From: Planctomycetota bacterium
GTDB taxonomy: Bacteria > Planctomycetota > UBA1135 > UBA2386
DNA length: 42,962 bases
Reading direction: 5' to 3'
NCBI GenBank assembly: GCA_020849665.1
Contig: JADLFX010000069.1
Coordinates: forward strand, 1 to 42,962
The translations under genes were made by a program, and so were the position numbers. Shown here piece by piece: positions 33,345 to 41,826 of the stretch (its first letter is position 1; each line of letters begins with the position of its first letter). The notes beneath the pieces are model-generated. The model searched no databases, had not been told where the DNA came from, and saw nothing but the letters and a program-made list of their open reading frames with translations.

Positions 33345-34126
33345 GCTACACGAAGATCCTGCTGGAGCGGCGCGGCGCCCACGCGCTCATCACCCTCAAC
33401 GCACCCGAGCGCCGCAACGCCCTGGATCTGGCCATGGTGCAGGACCTGCACCGGGCGCTCGACGCGTTGCGGGACACGTCCGATCTGGCCTGCGTGGTGA
33501 TCACCGGGGCGGGCGACAAGGCCTTCGCCGCCGGCGCCGACATCGCCGAGCTGAAGCAGCGCGACGCCCGCGCCGCGCTGGCCGCGATCAACTCGTCGGT
33601 CTTCGCGCGGATCGAGGAGTTCCCGGCGCCGGTGATCGCGGCGATCCGGGGCTATGCGCTCGGTGGCGGGTGCGAGCTGGCCATCGCCTGCGACCTGCGC
33701 GTCGCCGGCCGCTCGGCGAAGCTGGGCCAGCCCGAGGTGGGTCTGGGCATCATCCCGGCGGCCGGAGCCACGTATCGCCTGCCGCGGCTGGTGGGTCTGG
33801 GCTGCGCGCGCGAGCTGATCTACACCGGCCGCGTGGTCGACGCGGACGCGGCCCTGGCGATGGGGCTCGTCAACCACGTGGTGGACGACGCGGACGTGCT
33901 GGAGCGCGCGTTCCGGCTGGCCGACGACATCGGCCGCAACGGCGCCCTGGCCGTGCGCATGGCCAAGGCCGCGCTCAATGCCCTGGCGCGCCCGGAGCAG
34001 GCCGTGGCCATGCAACTCGAGAGCATGGCCCAGGCCGTGCTCTTCGACAGCGAGGACAAGCATCGCCGCATGGCCGCGTTCCTGGAGCGCGGCAAGGACA
34101 AGGAACGGAGGGCAGAGGGATCATGA
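33341..34126 (+). CDS. Second enoyl-CoA hydratase/isomerase (crotonase)
   Basis: Encodes 261 residues; GTG at 33341 overlaps the preceding stop (GTGA). It carries NAPERRNALD, FAAGADIAELK, GYALGGGCELAIACD and GQPEVGLGIIPAAGATYRL, so both catalytic glutamates are retained. The protein is clearly related to, but distinct from, the crotonase before it. Two different crotonases in tandem suggest two successive CoA-ester steps, for instance a hydratase and an isomerase or ring-processing activity, followed by the dehydrogenase; this division is inference. Its stop overlaps the dehydrogenase start (ATGA). Confidence 0.9.
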   Translation: MSYTKILLERRGAHALITLNAPERRNALDLAMVQDLHRALDALRDTSDLACVVITGAGDKAFAAGADIAELKQRDARAALAAINSSVFARIEEFPAPVIAAIRGYALGGGCELAIACDLRVAGRSAKLGQPEVGLGIIPAAGATYRLPRLVGLGCARELIYTGRVVDADAALAMGLVNHVVDDADVLERAFRLADDIGRNGALAVRMAKAALNALARPEQAVAMQLESMAQAVLFDSEDKHRRMAAFLERGKDKERRAEGS

Positions 34127-34995
34127 GCAGCGAGATCCGGACCGTCGCGGTCCTCGGCGCCGGCACCATGGGGGCCGGCATCGCGCACGTGTGTGCCGCC
34201 GCGGGCGCGCAGGTGCGCCTGAACGATGCCAGGCAGGAGTTCCTCGACCGCGGGATCGCCCGCGTCGCCGAGTTCCTCGCCGCGGGGGTGAAGAAGGGCA
34301 AGACCAGCCCCGAGGAGCGCGAGCGGATCCTGGCCGCGATCCGGCCCGAGCTGGACGTGGCCGCGGCGGTGCGCGGCGCCGACCTGGTGATCGAGGCCGT
34401 GCCCGAGACCCTCGACCTCAAGCGCGCGCTCTTCGCGAAGGTGGCCGCGGCCGCGAGCGCCGAGTGCCTGCTGGCCAGCAACACCAGCTCGCTCTCCCTG
34501 GCGGAGATCTTCGCCGCCGTGCCCGGACCCGAGCGCTGCCTCGGGCTGCACTTCTTCAATCCGCCGCCCCTGATGCCGCTGCTCGAGGTCGTGCGTACCG
34601 CGCGCACCGCGCCCGCGGTGGTCGAGCGCGCCGCGGCATACGCCAAGACCCTGGGCAAGGAGCCGATCGTGGTGCAGGACAGCCCCGGCTTCGCCAGTTC
34701 GCGCCTGGGTGTGGCCCTCGGCCTGGAGGCGATCCGCATGGTGCAGGCCGGCGTCGCATCGCCCGAGGACATCGACAAGGCGATGCAGCTCGGCTACGGC
34801 CACCCCATGGGGCCGCTCCGGCTCACCGACCTCGTCGGCCTCGACGTGCGGATGGCGATCGCCGACTACCTGCGCGAGAAGCTCGACAGCCCGGTCTTCG
34901 AAGTCCCCCAGCTCATGCGCCAGATGGTGGCCGAGGGCCGCCTGGGCAAGAAGACCGGCCACGGCTTCTACACCTGGGACCCGAAACGACTCTGA
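34123..34995 (+). CDS. 3-hydroxyacyl-CoA dehydrogenase
   Basis: Encodes 290 residues from ATG at 34123, overlapping the previous stop. The NAD-binding GAGTMGAGIAHVCAAAG is at residues 12-28. LASNTSSLSLAEI, GLHFFNPPPLMPLLEVV and DSPGFASSRLGVAL are family blocks, the last in the C-terminal dimerisation domain. It oxidises (S)-3-hydroxyacyl-CoA to 3-oxoacyl-CoA, the step after hydration by the crotonases, so the operon carries out consecutive beta-oxidation chemistry. Acyl-CoA dehydrogenase and thiolase are not in the window. The last codons and stop (-Lys-Arg-Leu-stop) run into dispersed element copy B. Confidence 0.93.
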   Translation: MSSEIRTVAVLGAGTMGAGIAHVCAAAGAQVRLNDARQEFLDRGIARVAEFLAAGVKKGKTSPEERERILAAIRPELDVAAAVRGADLVIEAVPETLDLKRALFAKVAAAASAECLLASNTSSLSLAEIFAAVPGPERCLGLHFFNPPPLMPLLEVVRTARTAPAVVERAAAYAKTLGKEPIVVQDSPGFASSRLGVALGLEAIRMVQAGVASPEDIDKAMQLGYGHPMGPLRLTDLVGLDVRMAIADYLREKLDSPVFEVPQLMRQMVAEGRLGKKTGHGFYTWDPKRL

Positions 34996-35041
34996 GCAAT
35001 CTCGACGGTCGGCGTTACGCCAGCGTGACACCGACGGTCGA
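34984..35041 (+). repeat. Dispersed 3'-end element, copy B
   Basis: The 23-bp core (begins GACTCTGAGCAATCTC, at 34988) is followed by 3 bp and GTTACG-CCAG-CGTGAC. Here an outer stem also forms: CGACGGTCGG pairs with CCGACGGTCG at 9 of 10 positions. CGACTC of the core encodes the final Arg-Leu of the dehydrogenase and the next TGA is its stop. It lies in the gap before the convergent protease gene. Confidence 0.93.
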
Positions 35042-35083
35042 ACGTCTCCCGGTCCAGCCGCGCGGATGCCGCCCCCGCGCGCT

Positions 35084-36169
35084 TCAGCGGGCGGAGGGGC
35101 GCGAGGCCGCCGTCGCGCCGGGCGGCGCCAGCATGCGGGCGAGGTGCGTGGCGCTCACCGCGCCCCGGAACACGAGCTGGGGCGCTCCGTCGTGGGAGTC
35201 GGCTCCGACCCCGAAGACTTGCGTGGCGGTGGCGATCCCCACGAGGTTCCCGCATGCGTCGACGATCGGCGCCCCCGAGCTGCCGTACGCGAAGTCGAGC
35301 GTCACCTGCAGCATCTGCGTGGCGGTCTCGCGCTGAAAGATCAACGCGCCGCGGGTCTCGCGGAACACGTGCTTGCGCGCGATCCTGCCCTCGCTGAAGT
35401 AGGCGAACTGGCCCTCGGGGTTGCTCAGGCAGTACACGCTCTCGCCCACGCGAGCCTCGGTGCGCAGCGGGAGGGGCCACAGGTCGGTGGCCTCGGTGCC
35501 GAGCACGCACAGGTCGGCGTCGGGCTGTACGCATAGGAGATCGCGCACCGGGAACACGCGTCCCGACAGGGTCGCCACGACGAGGTAGCTGGACTTCTGG
35601 CTCTCGTCGGTTTCAAGCACGTGCCAGCTGGTGGCGACGGCGCCGCTTCGGCCCACGGCGAATCCCGTGGCGGGTTGCAGGTGCCAGTCCTCGCATTCGC
35701 CACACTGGAAGAACTGGGCGACGACCACGACGCTGCGCTGCAACTGCTCGTGCAGCTGGGCGGGGTCCAGCACATCGACGTGCCGCGGCGCGGTCTCGAT
35801 CGCGTACTTCGACTGGCGCCGGCCGAAGCGGATGTCCTTGGTCTGCACCAGCCCGCCCCTGGCGCGCAGCTGTTTGGCCATGCGGATCAGGTGCTGCTCG
35901 AATGCTTCGTCGTCCCGGAACCCACCGGGGCTCAGGTCGGGCCGATCCGCGAACCGCGCCCGGCCTCCGAAGCGTCCGCCGGGCGGTCGGACGCCGCCGA
36001 CCCCCTGGTCCAGGTGGTCGAGGCTGCCGGGCTCGGCCTCGACCACAGGGAGGGCGGTGGCGGGGCGGGACGCGGGCGCGGAGTCCTGGCCGGCGAGCGG
36101 CCCGGCCAGGAGGGCAGCCAGCGCCCAGCGCGTGAGCCGGTGGGTGACGGATGCGGCGGATGTCTCCAT
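35084..36169 (-). CDS. Secreted trypsin-like serine protease (S1/HtrA type fold)
   Basis: Encodes 361 residues from ATG at 36169-36167. A signal peptide spans about residues 11-27 (RLTRWALAALLAGPLAG). A 110-residue, Gly/Arg-rich pre-domain follows. The triad is H183 (ATSWHVLETD), D219 (QPDADLCVLG) and S298 (AYGSSGAPIVD), a complete trypsin-fold active site. CGECEDWH near residue 156 could be a disulfide or metal site. There is no PDZ domain, unlike DegP. Substrate unknown. It converges with the dehydrogenase operon, with element copy B between them. Confidence 0.85.
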   Translation of the reverse strand: METSAASVTHRLTRWALAALLAGPLAGQDSAPASRPATALPVVEAEPGSLDHLDQGVGGVRPPGGRFGGRARFADRPDLSPGGFRDDEAFEQHLIRMAKQLRARGGLVQTKDIRFGRRQSKYAIETAPRHVDVLDPAQLHEQLQRSVVVVAQFFQCGECEDWHLQPATGFAVGRSGAVATSWHVLETDESQKSSYLVVATLSGRVFPVRDLLCVQPDADLCVLGTEATDLWPLPLRTEARVGESVYCLSNPEGQFAYFSEGRIARKHVFRETRGALIFQRETATQMLQVTLDFAYGSSGAPIVDACGNLVGIATATQVFGVGADSHDGAPQLVFRGAVSATHLARMLAPPGATAASRPSAR

Positions 36170-36247
36170 GCGTTGGGCTCGGTCTTCCTCGCCGCATCCG
36201 AGCGCCCACCCGCGATCCCCGCAAGCCCGTCGCGGGTGGGCGGAGTC

Positions 36248-39200
36248 CTAGTTCACCAGGACGAAGAGCCCGTCGCTCAGGCACGCCAGGTTCTGGAACG
36301 CCCCATTGGGGTCCAGGACCACGTACTGGTTGCTGAGGTAGACGCCCTTCACGCTGGGGCTGTTCGGGATCGGAATGCCTACCGACGCGAAGCCGCTCGG
36401 GCTGGTGGTCACGCCGATCTGCACGACCGGCGTGGCGTAGAGCGTGCAGCCGCCGCCGACCGCGAGTTGCGTCGGCACGCCGGCGACGTACAGCGCGCCG
36501 GGGGAGCTGGCGCGCGTGGAGTTGACGTCCACGCTGAAGGTGGCGTTGCCGAGGCGCGGCGCCCCGGTGTTGACGATCGACGGTATGCCGTTGGTGCCGG
36601 GGCAGCCGACGCCGAACTTCACCGCCACGTAGTCGCCGGTCACCGCGAGCGGCATGGTGTAGAGCTCGGTGCCGCGCAGCGGATCGGTCGCGGTGAACAG
36701 GACGTTCTCGCGCAGGCGGATGTAGTTGCTCGGGAACGACGAGCTGGGGCCCACCTCCAGGTCGACGACCTGGAACGTGTTGGCGGCCGTGCCGTCGGAG
36801 GCCCAGGTCTCGACCCCCGTGGTCGGCTCGGTGGCCTGGAAGATCACCACGTTGCCGCTGCCGGCCCTGGTGATCGCGCCGGGGCTGCCGCTCGGGAAGC
36901 CCGGGTTGATGTCCTTCACCATCACGGTGCCTGCCGTCGTGCCGTCGGTGAACCACAGCTCGCCGCCGTTGGTCATCTCGCCGGCGCGGAAGAACAGGCC
37001 GTTGCTACCCGCGACGAGCACGCTGGGATTGCTCGTGGCCGTGCCCGGATTGATGTCCTTCAGGATGTTGGTGCCGGCCGTCGTGCCGTCGGTGCGCCAG
37101 ACCTCGAGACCCGCCGTGGCATCCTCGGCGAGGAAGTACAGCGCGCCGCCGTAGGGAACGAACCCGCCGGCCGCGGAGCTCACCGCCCCCGGGTTCATGT
37201 CCTTCACCAGCGTGGTGCCCGCGAGCGTGCCGTCGGTCTTCCAGAGCTCGCGTCCGTTGGTGGGATCGAGTGCGGTGAACATCAGACTCGCGCCGAGAGG
37301 CGCGAACTCGCCTGGTGTGGAACCGGTGGTGCCCGCGTAGATCTCGAGGAAGAGACCCGAGCCGGCGACCGTGCCGTCGGACTTCCACAGCTCCTGCCCG
37401 ATCGCGCCGTCCGTGGCCGAGAAGAAGAACACGTTGAACAACACGCCGAAGCCCTGCGGGTTCGAGCTGCCGGTGCCGGGGTTGATGTCCAGGAACAGGC
37501 TGGTCCCTGCAGGTGTGCCGTCCGTGCGCCACAGCTCGCGCCCGTTCGCGGCGGTGGTGGCCGCGAAGTACATGTATCCCTGGAACACGCCCAGGAAGCT
37601 CGGTTGGGAGTTGGCCGTGCCCGGGTTGAGATCCCCGAGGCGGACGGTGCCGGCGGTGGTCCCGTCGCTCACCCAGGGCTCCTGGCCTGCGGCGGCCTCG
37701 GTGGCGGCGAACAGCGCCTTGTCCCCCAGGAACACCGGAGTCGTGGGCGTGGAGCTGGCCGTGCCCGGGTTGATGTCCTTCAGCAGGGTCGTGCCGACGG
37801 AGGACCCGTCGCTCACCCAGGGCTCGATGCCGGTCAGGCCGTCGTTGGCCCGGAAGAACACCTTGTCGTAGCGGGCTGCGAAGTTGGAGGGCGAGGCGCT
37901 GCCGTTCAGCGGACCGGTGTTGATGTCGAGGACCAGAGTCGCCCCTGTCCCGGTGGTCGACCAGAGCTCGATGCCCGTCACGCCGTCGTTCGCGGAGAAG
38001 AGCACGCCGGTCGACGACACGACGAAGTTGTCCGGCGAGGAGCTCGCGGTGCCGGGAGCGATGTCCTGCACCAGGAGCGTGCCGGCAGCGGTGCCGTCGG
38101 TGCGCCAGAGTTCACGCCCGTTGGCGGCGGTCTGCACCGACATCATTGCCCAGGGGCCGAACACGATGCGGGGGATCGGCGACGAGGATGCAGTGCCGGC
38201 CTCGATGTCGGCCACCTGCACGGTGCCCGCGGTGGTGCCGTCGCTCTTCCACAGTTCGGTGCCGCTCACGCCGTCGTTGGCAGAGAAGAGCACGCCCGAC
38301 CCGAAGGCGAGGAAGTTGCTCGGCGACGAGCTGCCGGTTCCGGCGGCGATGTCCTTGACCTGCACGGTGCCCGCGGTGGTGCCATCGCTCTTCCAGAGCT
38401 CGCGCCCGCCGGGGCCGTCGGTGGCGGTGAAGAACACGGTGGAGCCGGAAACCGTCAGGAACGCGGGGAGCGAGCTGTTGCTGGCGCCGGCGTAGATGTC
38501 CAGGACGAGCGTGGTGTTGACGGTCGAACCGTCGGTGCGCCAGAGCTCGGTGCCGTTGGCATCGTCGAAGGCCGTGAACACCACCGTGGTGCCGACCACG
38601 CGCAGGTTGTTGGGGTTGCTGCTGGCGGTCCCGGTGCGGATGTCGAGGACCAGGGCGGTTCCCGCGGTCGTCCCGTCGGTGCGGAACAGCTCGCTGCCGG
38701 TCGTGCCGTCGTTGGCCACGAAGAGCAGCGTCGGGCCGAAGACCGTGAGGTTGAACGGGGCGGAGTCGGAGGTCGGATGGATGTCCTTGACCAGGACCGT
38801 GCCCGCGGTGGTGCCGTCGGATTTCCACAGCTCGCGACCGGTGGCGGAGTTGACCGCGCTGAAGAAGATCGCGTTGTTGAAGACGGTCAGGCTGCTGGGC
38901 GAGGAGCTGTTGACGCCGGGCTCGATGTCGGCCACCAGGTAGGTGCCCGCGGCGGTGCCGTCGCTGCGCCAGAGCTCCGTGCCGGTCGCCGCCTCGGCGG
39001 CGGTGAAGTACACGACTCCGCTCAGCACGGCGAAGTTCGATGGGTTCGCCGAGTTGCTGCCCAGGTTGATGTCCTTGACCTGGATCGTGGTCGAGGCCGA
39101 GCCTCCAGTCCGCCAGAGTTCGCGGTTGGTGGCGGCGGTGGTCGCGGCGAAGAAGGTGTTTGCGCCCACCGTGAGGAACTGCGCGGGTGACGAGGAGGCG

Positions 39201-39298
39201 CCCGTCACGGGCTGGACGTTGATGTCCTTCAGCAGGGACTGGGCGGGGGCCAGGCCTGCCAGGAGCCAGGGGAGGATCGCGAAGGAGATGTACTTCAT
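36248..39298 (-). CDS. Secreted protein of 17 ELWxxDGT repeats with planctomycete-type C-terminal domain
   Basis: Encodes 1016 residues from ATG at 39298-39296; a longer frame adds 11 residues before the signal peptide (MKYISFAILPWLLAGLAPAQ), so I chose the inner Met. I count 17 repeats of about 48 residues with the frame [F-x-A-x-D-G-x-x-G-x-ELW-(R/K)-(T/S)-DGT-x-AGT-x-LVKDI-x-PG], then a degenerate eighteenth (GTELYTM). Such ELWxxDGT units occur in large surface proteins and probably form beta-propeller-like or beta-solenoid structures. The last about 130 residues (GCPGTNGIPSI, ASVGIPIPNSP, ACLSDGLFVLVN) form a C-terminal domain I associate with Planctomycetota secreted proteins, perhaps for sorting. 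Role unknown; adhesion or scaffold is a guess. Confidence 0.88.
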   Translation of the reverse strand: MKYISFAILPWLLAGLAPAQSLLKDINVQPVTGASSSPAQFLTVGANTFFAATTAATNRELWRTGGSASTTIQVKDINLGSNSANPSNFAVLSGVVYFTAAEAATGTELWRSDGTAAGTYLVADIEPGVNSSSPSSLTVFNNAIFFSAVNSATGRELWKSDGTTAGTVLVKDIHPTSDSAPFNLTVFGPTLLFVANDGTTGSELFRTDGTTAGTALVLDIRTGTASSNPNNLRVVGTTVVFTAFDDANGTELWRTDGSTVNTTLVLDIYAGASNSSLPAFLTVSGSTVFFTATDGPGGRELWKSDGTTAGTVQVKDIAAGTGSSSPSNFLAFGSGVLFSANDGVSGTELWKSDGTTAGTVQVADIEAGTASSSPIPRIVFGPWAMMSVQTAANGRELWRTDGTAAGTLLVQDIAPGTASSSPDNFVVSSTGVLFSANDGVTGIELWSTTGTGATLVLDINTGPLNGSASPSNFAARYDKVFFRANDGLTGIEPWVSDGSSVGTTLLKDINPGTASSTPTTPVFLGDKALFAATEAAAGQEPWVSDGTTAGTVRLGDLNPGTANSQPSFLGVFQGYMYFAATTAANGRELWRTDGTPAGTSLFLDINPGTGSSNPQGFGVLFNVFFFSATDGAIGQELWKSDGTVAGSGLFLEIYAGTTGSTPGEFAPLGASLMFTALDPTNGRELWKTDGTLAGTTLVKDMNPGAVSSAAGGFVPYGGALYFLAEDATAGLEVWRTDGTTAGTNILKDINPGTATSNPSVLVAGSNGLFFRAGEMTNGGELWFTDGTTAGTVMVKDINPGFPSGSPGAITRAGSGNVVIFQATEPTTGVETWASDGTAANTFQVVDLEVGPSSSFPSNYIRLRENVLFTATDPLRGTELYTMPLAVTGDYVAVKFGVGCPGTNGIPSIVNTGAPRLGNATFSVDVNSTRASSPGALYVAGVPTQLAVGGGCTLYATPVVQIGVTTSPSGFASVGIPIPNSPSVKGVYLSNQYVVLDPNGAFQNLACLSDGLFVLVN

Positions 39299-39603
39299 GG
39301 TGTTGGATCGAGAGTGTCCCGCCGGGTGCATTCGCTCGGCAGGACGCTGAGCAAGCCGAACAAGGCGCGCGCGGGGTCGATTCTTGCGTCGTTCTTCCCT
39401 GCCGTGCAGGAGAGACAGATGCCGGAGGAGATTCGCTTCTGCGTGGATGGGGCGTCACGCTCGCGGCGCAAGCAGGGTTGCCGCCAACCCTGCCGCGGGG
39501 GACAACCCCGAAGTGACTCTGAGCAATCTCGACGGTCGCCGTTACGCCAGCGTGACGTCGGCGGTCGAGGGTGGTCGTGGTCGATTCCGGCGAGAATGCG
39601 TGC
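39299..39603. other. Divergent intergenic region with element copy C
   Basis: A 305-bp gap between the ELWxxDGT gene (minus) and the hydrolase gene (plus). A frame ending GVTLAAQAGLPPTLPRGTTP runs to the TGA at 39514-39516, just at the element, and reads like protein, but I found no start codon for it. It might be the remnant of a lost gene; otherwise only the element is recognisable. Confidence 0.4.
39513..39570 (+). repeat. Dispersed 3'-end element, copy C
   Basis: The 23-bp core starts at 39515 and is followed by 3 bp and GTTACG-CCAG-CGTGAC, with an imperfect outer stem (CGACGGTCGCC with GTCGGCGGTCG). It differs from other copies in the two bases just before the core. It is the only copy not at the end of a recognisable gene: it lies about 90 bp upstream of the hydrolase start, in the same direction. 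Confidence 0.92.
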
Positions 39604-40473
39604 GTGGCCGTGACCGAGCATGAGTCGAGGAGGATCGCCGCGCGTGGAGTCCGCCCGCGGTGGCGCGCGTTCCTCCTCGGTTGCCTGGTGGTCGGCGTGA
39701 TCCTCTCGGGCCTGGCGCTGCGCGGTCTCGGTGATCGCTGGTTCTTCTTCCCGGAGGTGGGGGTGCCGGTGAAACCACAGGATCCGGGGGTCCAGATCGA
39801 CGACGTGACCTTCGCGGCGCCCGGCGGGCCGGTACTGCACGGCTGGTGGCTGCGTGCGGAAGGGTCGGCGCGCGGTACGGTGGTGTACTGCCACGGCAAC
39901 CATGCGAACCGGGGCCACCACTTCCGATTCGTGCAATGGCTGCCGCGCCGCGGGTTCGATGTCTTGATCTTCGACTACCGGGGTTACGGCGACAGCGCGG
40001 GGTCGCCGACGCGCGAGGGCTTGGTGGATGACACGATCGCGGCGATCGATCTCGCCCTGGCGCGCGACCCGGGGCGGACCGTGGTGTTCGGCCACAGCCT
40101 GGGCGGGGCGCTCGGCATCGTCGCCGCGGCGGCACGGCCGGCGGTGCGTGCGGTGATCGCCGAGTCGACGTTTGCCACCTATCGGGCTGCCGCCAGGGCC
40201 AGCATGCCCGCGCTCGGCCCGCTCGTGCCATGGTTGGTCTCGGGCGGGCACGATCCAGTGGACGCCCTTGCGCGGATCGCGCCCCGGCCGCTCCTCGTAG
40301 TGCACGGACGGGAGGACAGGATCACGCCTCTCGCGCTAGGGGAGGAACTCTTCGCAGCAGCACGCGAGCCCAAGAGTCTGCACCTGGTCCATCGCGGCGG
40401 GCACGTGGCCGCGTGGGTCACCGAGGGCGCAGCGTTCGAGGAGCGCTTCTGCGCGTTCGTGGATCCGAAGTGA
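39604..40473 (+). CDS. Membrane-anchored alpha/beta hydrolase (BEM46/ABHD13-like)
   Basis: Encodes 289 residues from GTG at 39604; another GTG at 39610 and one at 39571 are possible. Residues about 21-40 are a transmembrane anchor (AFLLGCLVVGVILSGLAL). The catalytic triad is S165 (FGHSLGGALG), D238 (HGREDRITP) and H267 (HRGGHVAA). YCHGNHANRGHH near residue 95 is the family's HGN oxyanion loop. The BEM46/ABHD13 group is of poorly known substrate. It is probably periplasmic or membrane-facing. It converges with the thioredoxin-domain gene, with element copy D between them. Confidence 0.85.
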   Translation: MAVTEHESRRIAARGVRPRWRAFLLGCLVVGVILSGLALRGLGDRWFFFPEVGVPVKPQDPGVQIDDVTFAAPGGPVLHGWWLRAEGSARGTVVYCHGNHANRGHHFRFVQWLPRRGFDVLIFDYRGYGDSAGSPTREGLVDDTIAAIDLALARDPGRTVVFGHSLGGALGIVAAAARPAVRAVIAESTFATYRAAARASMPALGPLVPWLVSGGHDPVDALARIAPRPLLVVHGREDRITPLALGEELFAAAREPKSLHLVHRGGHVAAWVTEGAAFEERFCAFVDPK

Positions 40474-40532
40474 GTTCGGACAGACCCGCCCGACGCGGGG
40501 CGCGATCGAGGGGCACGCACCGAGTGGGCGAT

Positions 40533-40578
40533 GGTTACGCACGCGTAACGTGACCGTCGAGATTGCTCAGAGTCGTTC
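40533..40578 (-). repeat. Dispersed 3'-end element, copy D
   Basis: On the minus strand the 23-bp core (40574-40552) is followed by 2 bp and GTTACG-CGTG-CGTAAC. The third pair of the stem is T-A here, against T-G in the other four copies, so pairing is maintained. CGACTC encodes the final Arg-Leu of the thioredoxin-domain protein and TGA is its stop. It fills the gap between convergent genes. Confidence 0.93.
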
Positions 40579-41685
40579 CGACAGGAACGCCACCATCGCC
40601 GCGACGCCGCGGTAGCCGACCGCGCGCTTGAGCTCCTTGCCGTCCGCGTCGAGCAGCAGCATGGTCGGGTAGGCCGTGACTCGGTAGCGCTTCACCAGTT
40701 GGCGCTGTTCATCGCCGTCGAGCACGACCGGCACGTAACCGCTTGCCGCCTCGACGACGGGCCGGGCGGTGTAGACCAGCTGCTCCATCTGGCGACACGG
40801 CCCGCACCACGTGGTCTGGAAGTCCACGAACACGCGCCGGCCCTGCGCGCGCGCCTGTGCCAGCGCCGCTGCGAAGTCCTTGCCGAACGGCACGGGCTGC
40901 ACCGCACGCGGGGCCTTCCGGTCGGCCGCGTAGAGGTCTGCCTTCGCGGCCTCCTCGGCCTCGCTGATCCCCGGATCGAACGACACGAACGTGAGGCTCA
41001 GGCCATCGGGGTCGATGGCAGTGGCCCGCCACGCCTTGCTGGCGAGCCATGCGTGCTGCTCGAGTGTGCGGCTCGGCGCCGCCAGGAGGGCTTCCCGGGT
41101 GGTAGCCAGGGCCCAGGCGTCGCGCTGATCGAAGATGCCGTCCATGTGCAGCTCGGTGACCAGCACGAAGGCTCTCTGGCCGGCGATCTCCACCTGGCCC
41201 TCGACGAAGCCGCGACGCGACCAGCGCAGCGCAGGCTTGGCCTCCGGCTCGTGCGGGTCCTCGACGAACCAAAGGCTGAGAGGGTAGGGCCGCGTGCCCT
41301 TCCGGCCGGCGGCGAGCGGAATGGCGATCTCGGCCTCGAAGCTCGACCACCACTTCCCGCGCTGGTCCCGGGGCTGCGTGGTCAGACGCTCGGACTCACC
41401 GAGGCGACCGTCGCGGTCGGCATCGAGCGATAGCTGGTCGTAGCGATCGGAGCCCTCGCTGCGCTGCAAGCGCACGGCGACCGGCGGTGTCCCCGCGTGC
41501 CCGAGCGGGAACGTGCCGGCGAGGCCTTTGTCCTCCTTGGCGAGCGGCACCGTGGCGCCTTTCGGGCTCCACCGAAGGCCCCTGCCATCCGACGGCGGCG
41601 GCGCCAGGCGCACGGTGATCGGAGCAGTGGGAGCGGACTCGGGCTGCTGCGGGGCGAAGAGGGTGCAGAGGAGTGCGGCCAGCAT
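40567..41685 (-). CDS. Secreted thioredoxin-domain protein with EF-hand-like loop
   Basis: Encodes 372 residues from ATG at 41685-41683. Residues 1-12 are a short signal-like segment (MLAALLCTLFAP), weak but plausible for export. Residues 88-99 (DADRDGRLGESE) are a canonical calcium-binding EF-hand/dockerin-type loop within an N-terminal domain of about 230 residues. The C-terminal about 115 residues are a thioredoxin fold with the active site TTWCGPCRQM (C294, C297) and the cis-Pro segment AYPTML. The redox domain could reduce or isomerise disulfides of exported proteins. The fusion to a DxDxDG domain is unusual to me. It ends -Arg-Leu-stop inside element copy D. Confidence 0.85.
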   Translation of the reverse strand: MLAALLCTLFAPQQPESAPTAPITVRLAPPPSDGRGLRWSPKGATVPLAKEDKGLAGTFPLGHAGTPPVAVRLQRSEGSDRYDQLSLDADRDGRLGESERLTTQPRDQRGKWWSSFEAEIAIPLAAGRKGTRPYPLSLWFVEDPHEPEAKPALRWSRRGFVEGQVEIAGQRAFVLVTELHMDGIFDQRDAWALATTREALLAAPSRTLEQHAWLASKAWRATAIDPDGLSLTFVSFDPGISEAEEAAKADLYAADRKAPRAVQPVPFGKDFAAALAQARAQGRRVFVDFQTTWCGPCRQMEQLVYTARPVVEAASGYVPVVLDGDEQRQLVKRYRVTAYPTMLLLDADGKELKRAVGYRGVAAMVAFLSERL

Positions 41686-41826
41686 GACGACATGCTATCC
41701 GTCGTCCGGCCGCGCACGGCGCAGGCGCGGGCCGTCGTGGGCTCGGTGCGCGAATCGCCCCCAGATCGTCTCGCGCACCGCCGGGCGCACCTTCCGTGGA
41801 GTCTTCCCGCGGGCTTTACTCCCGCC

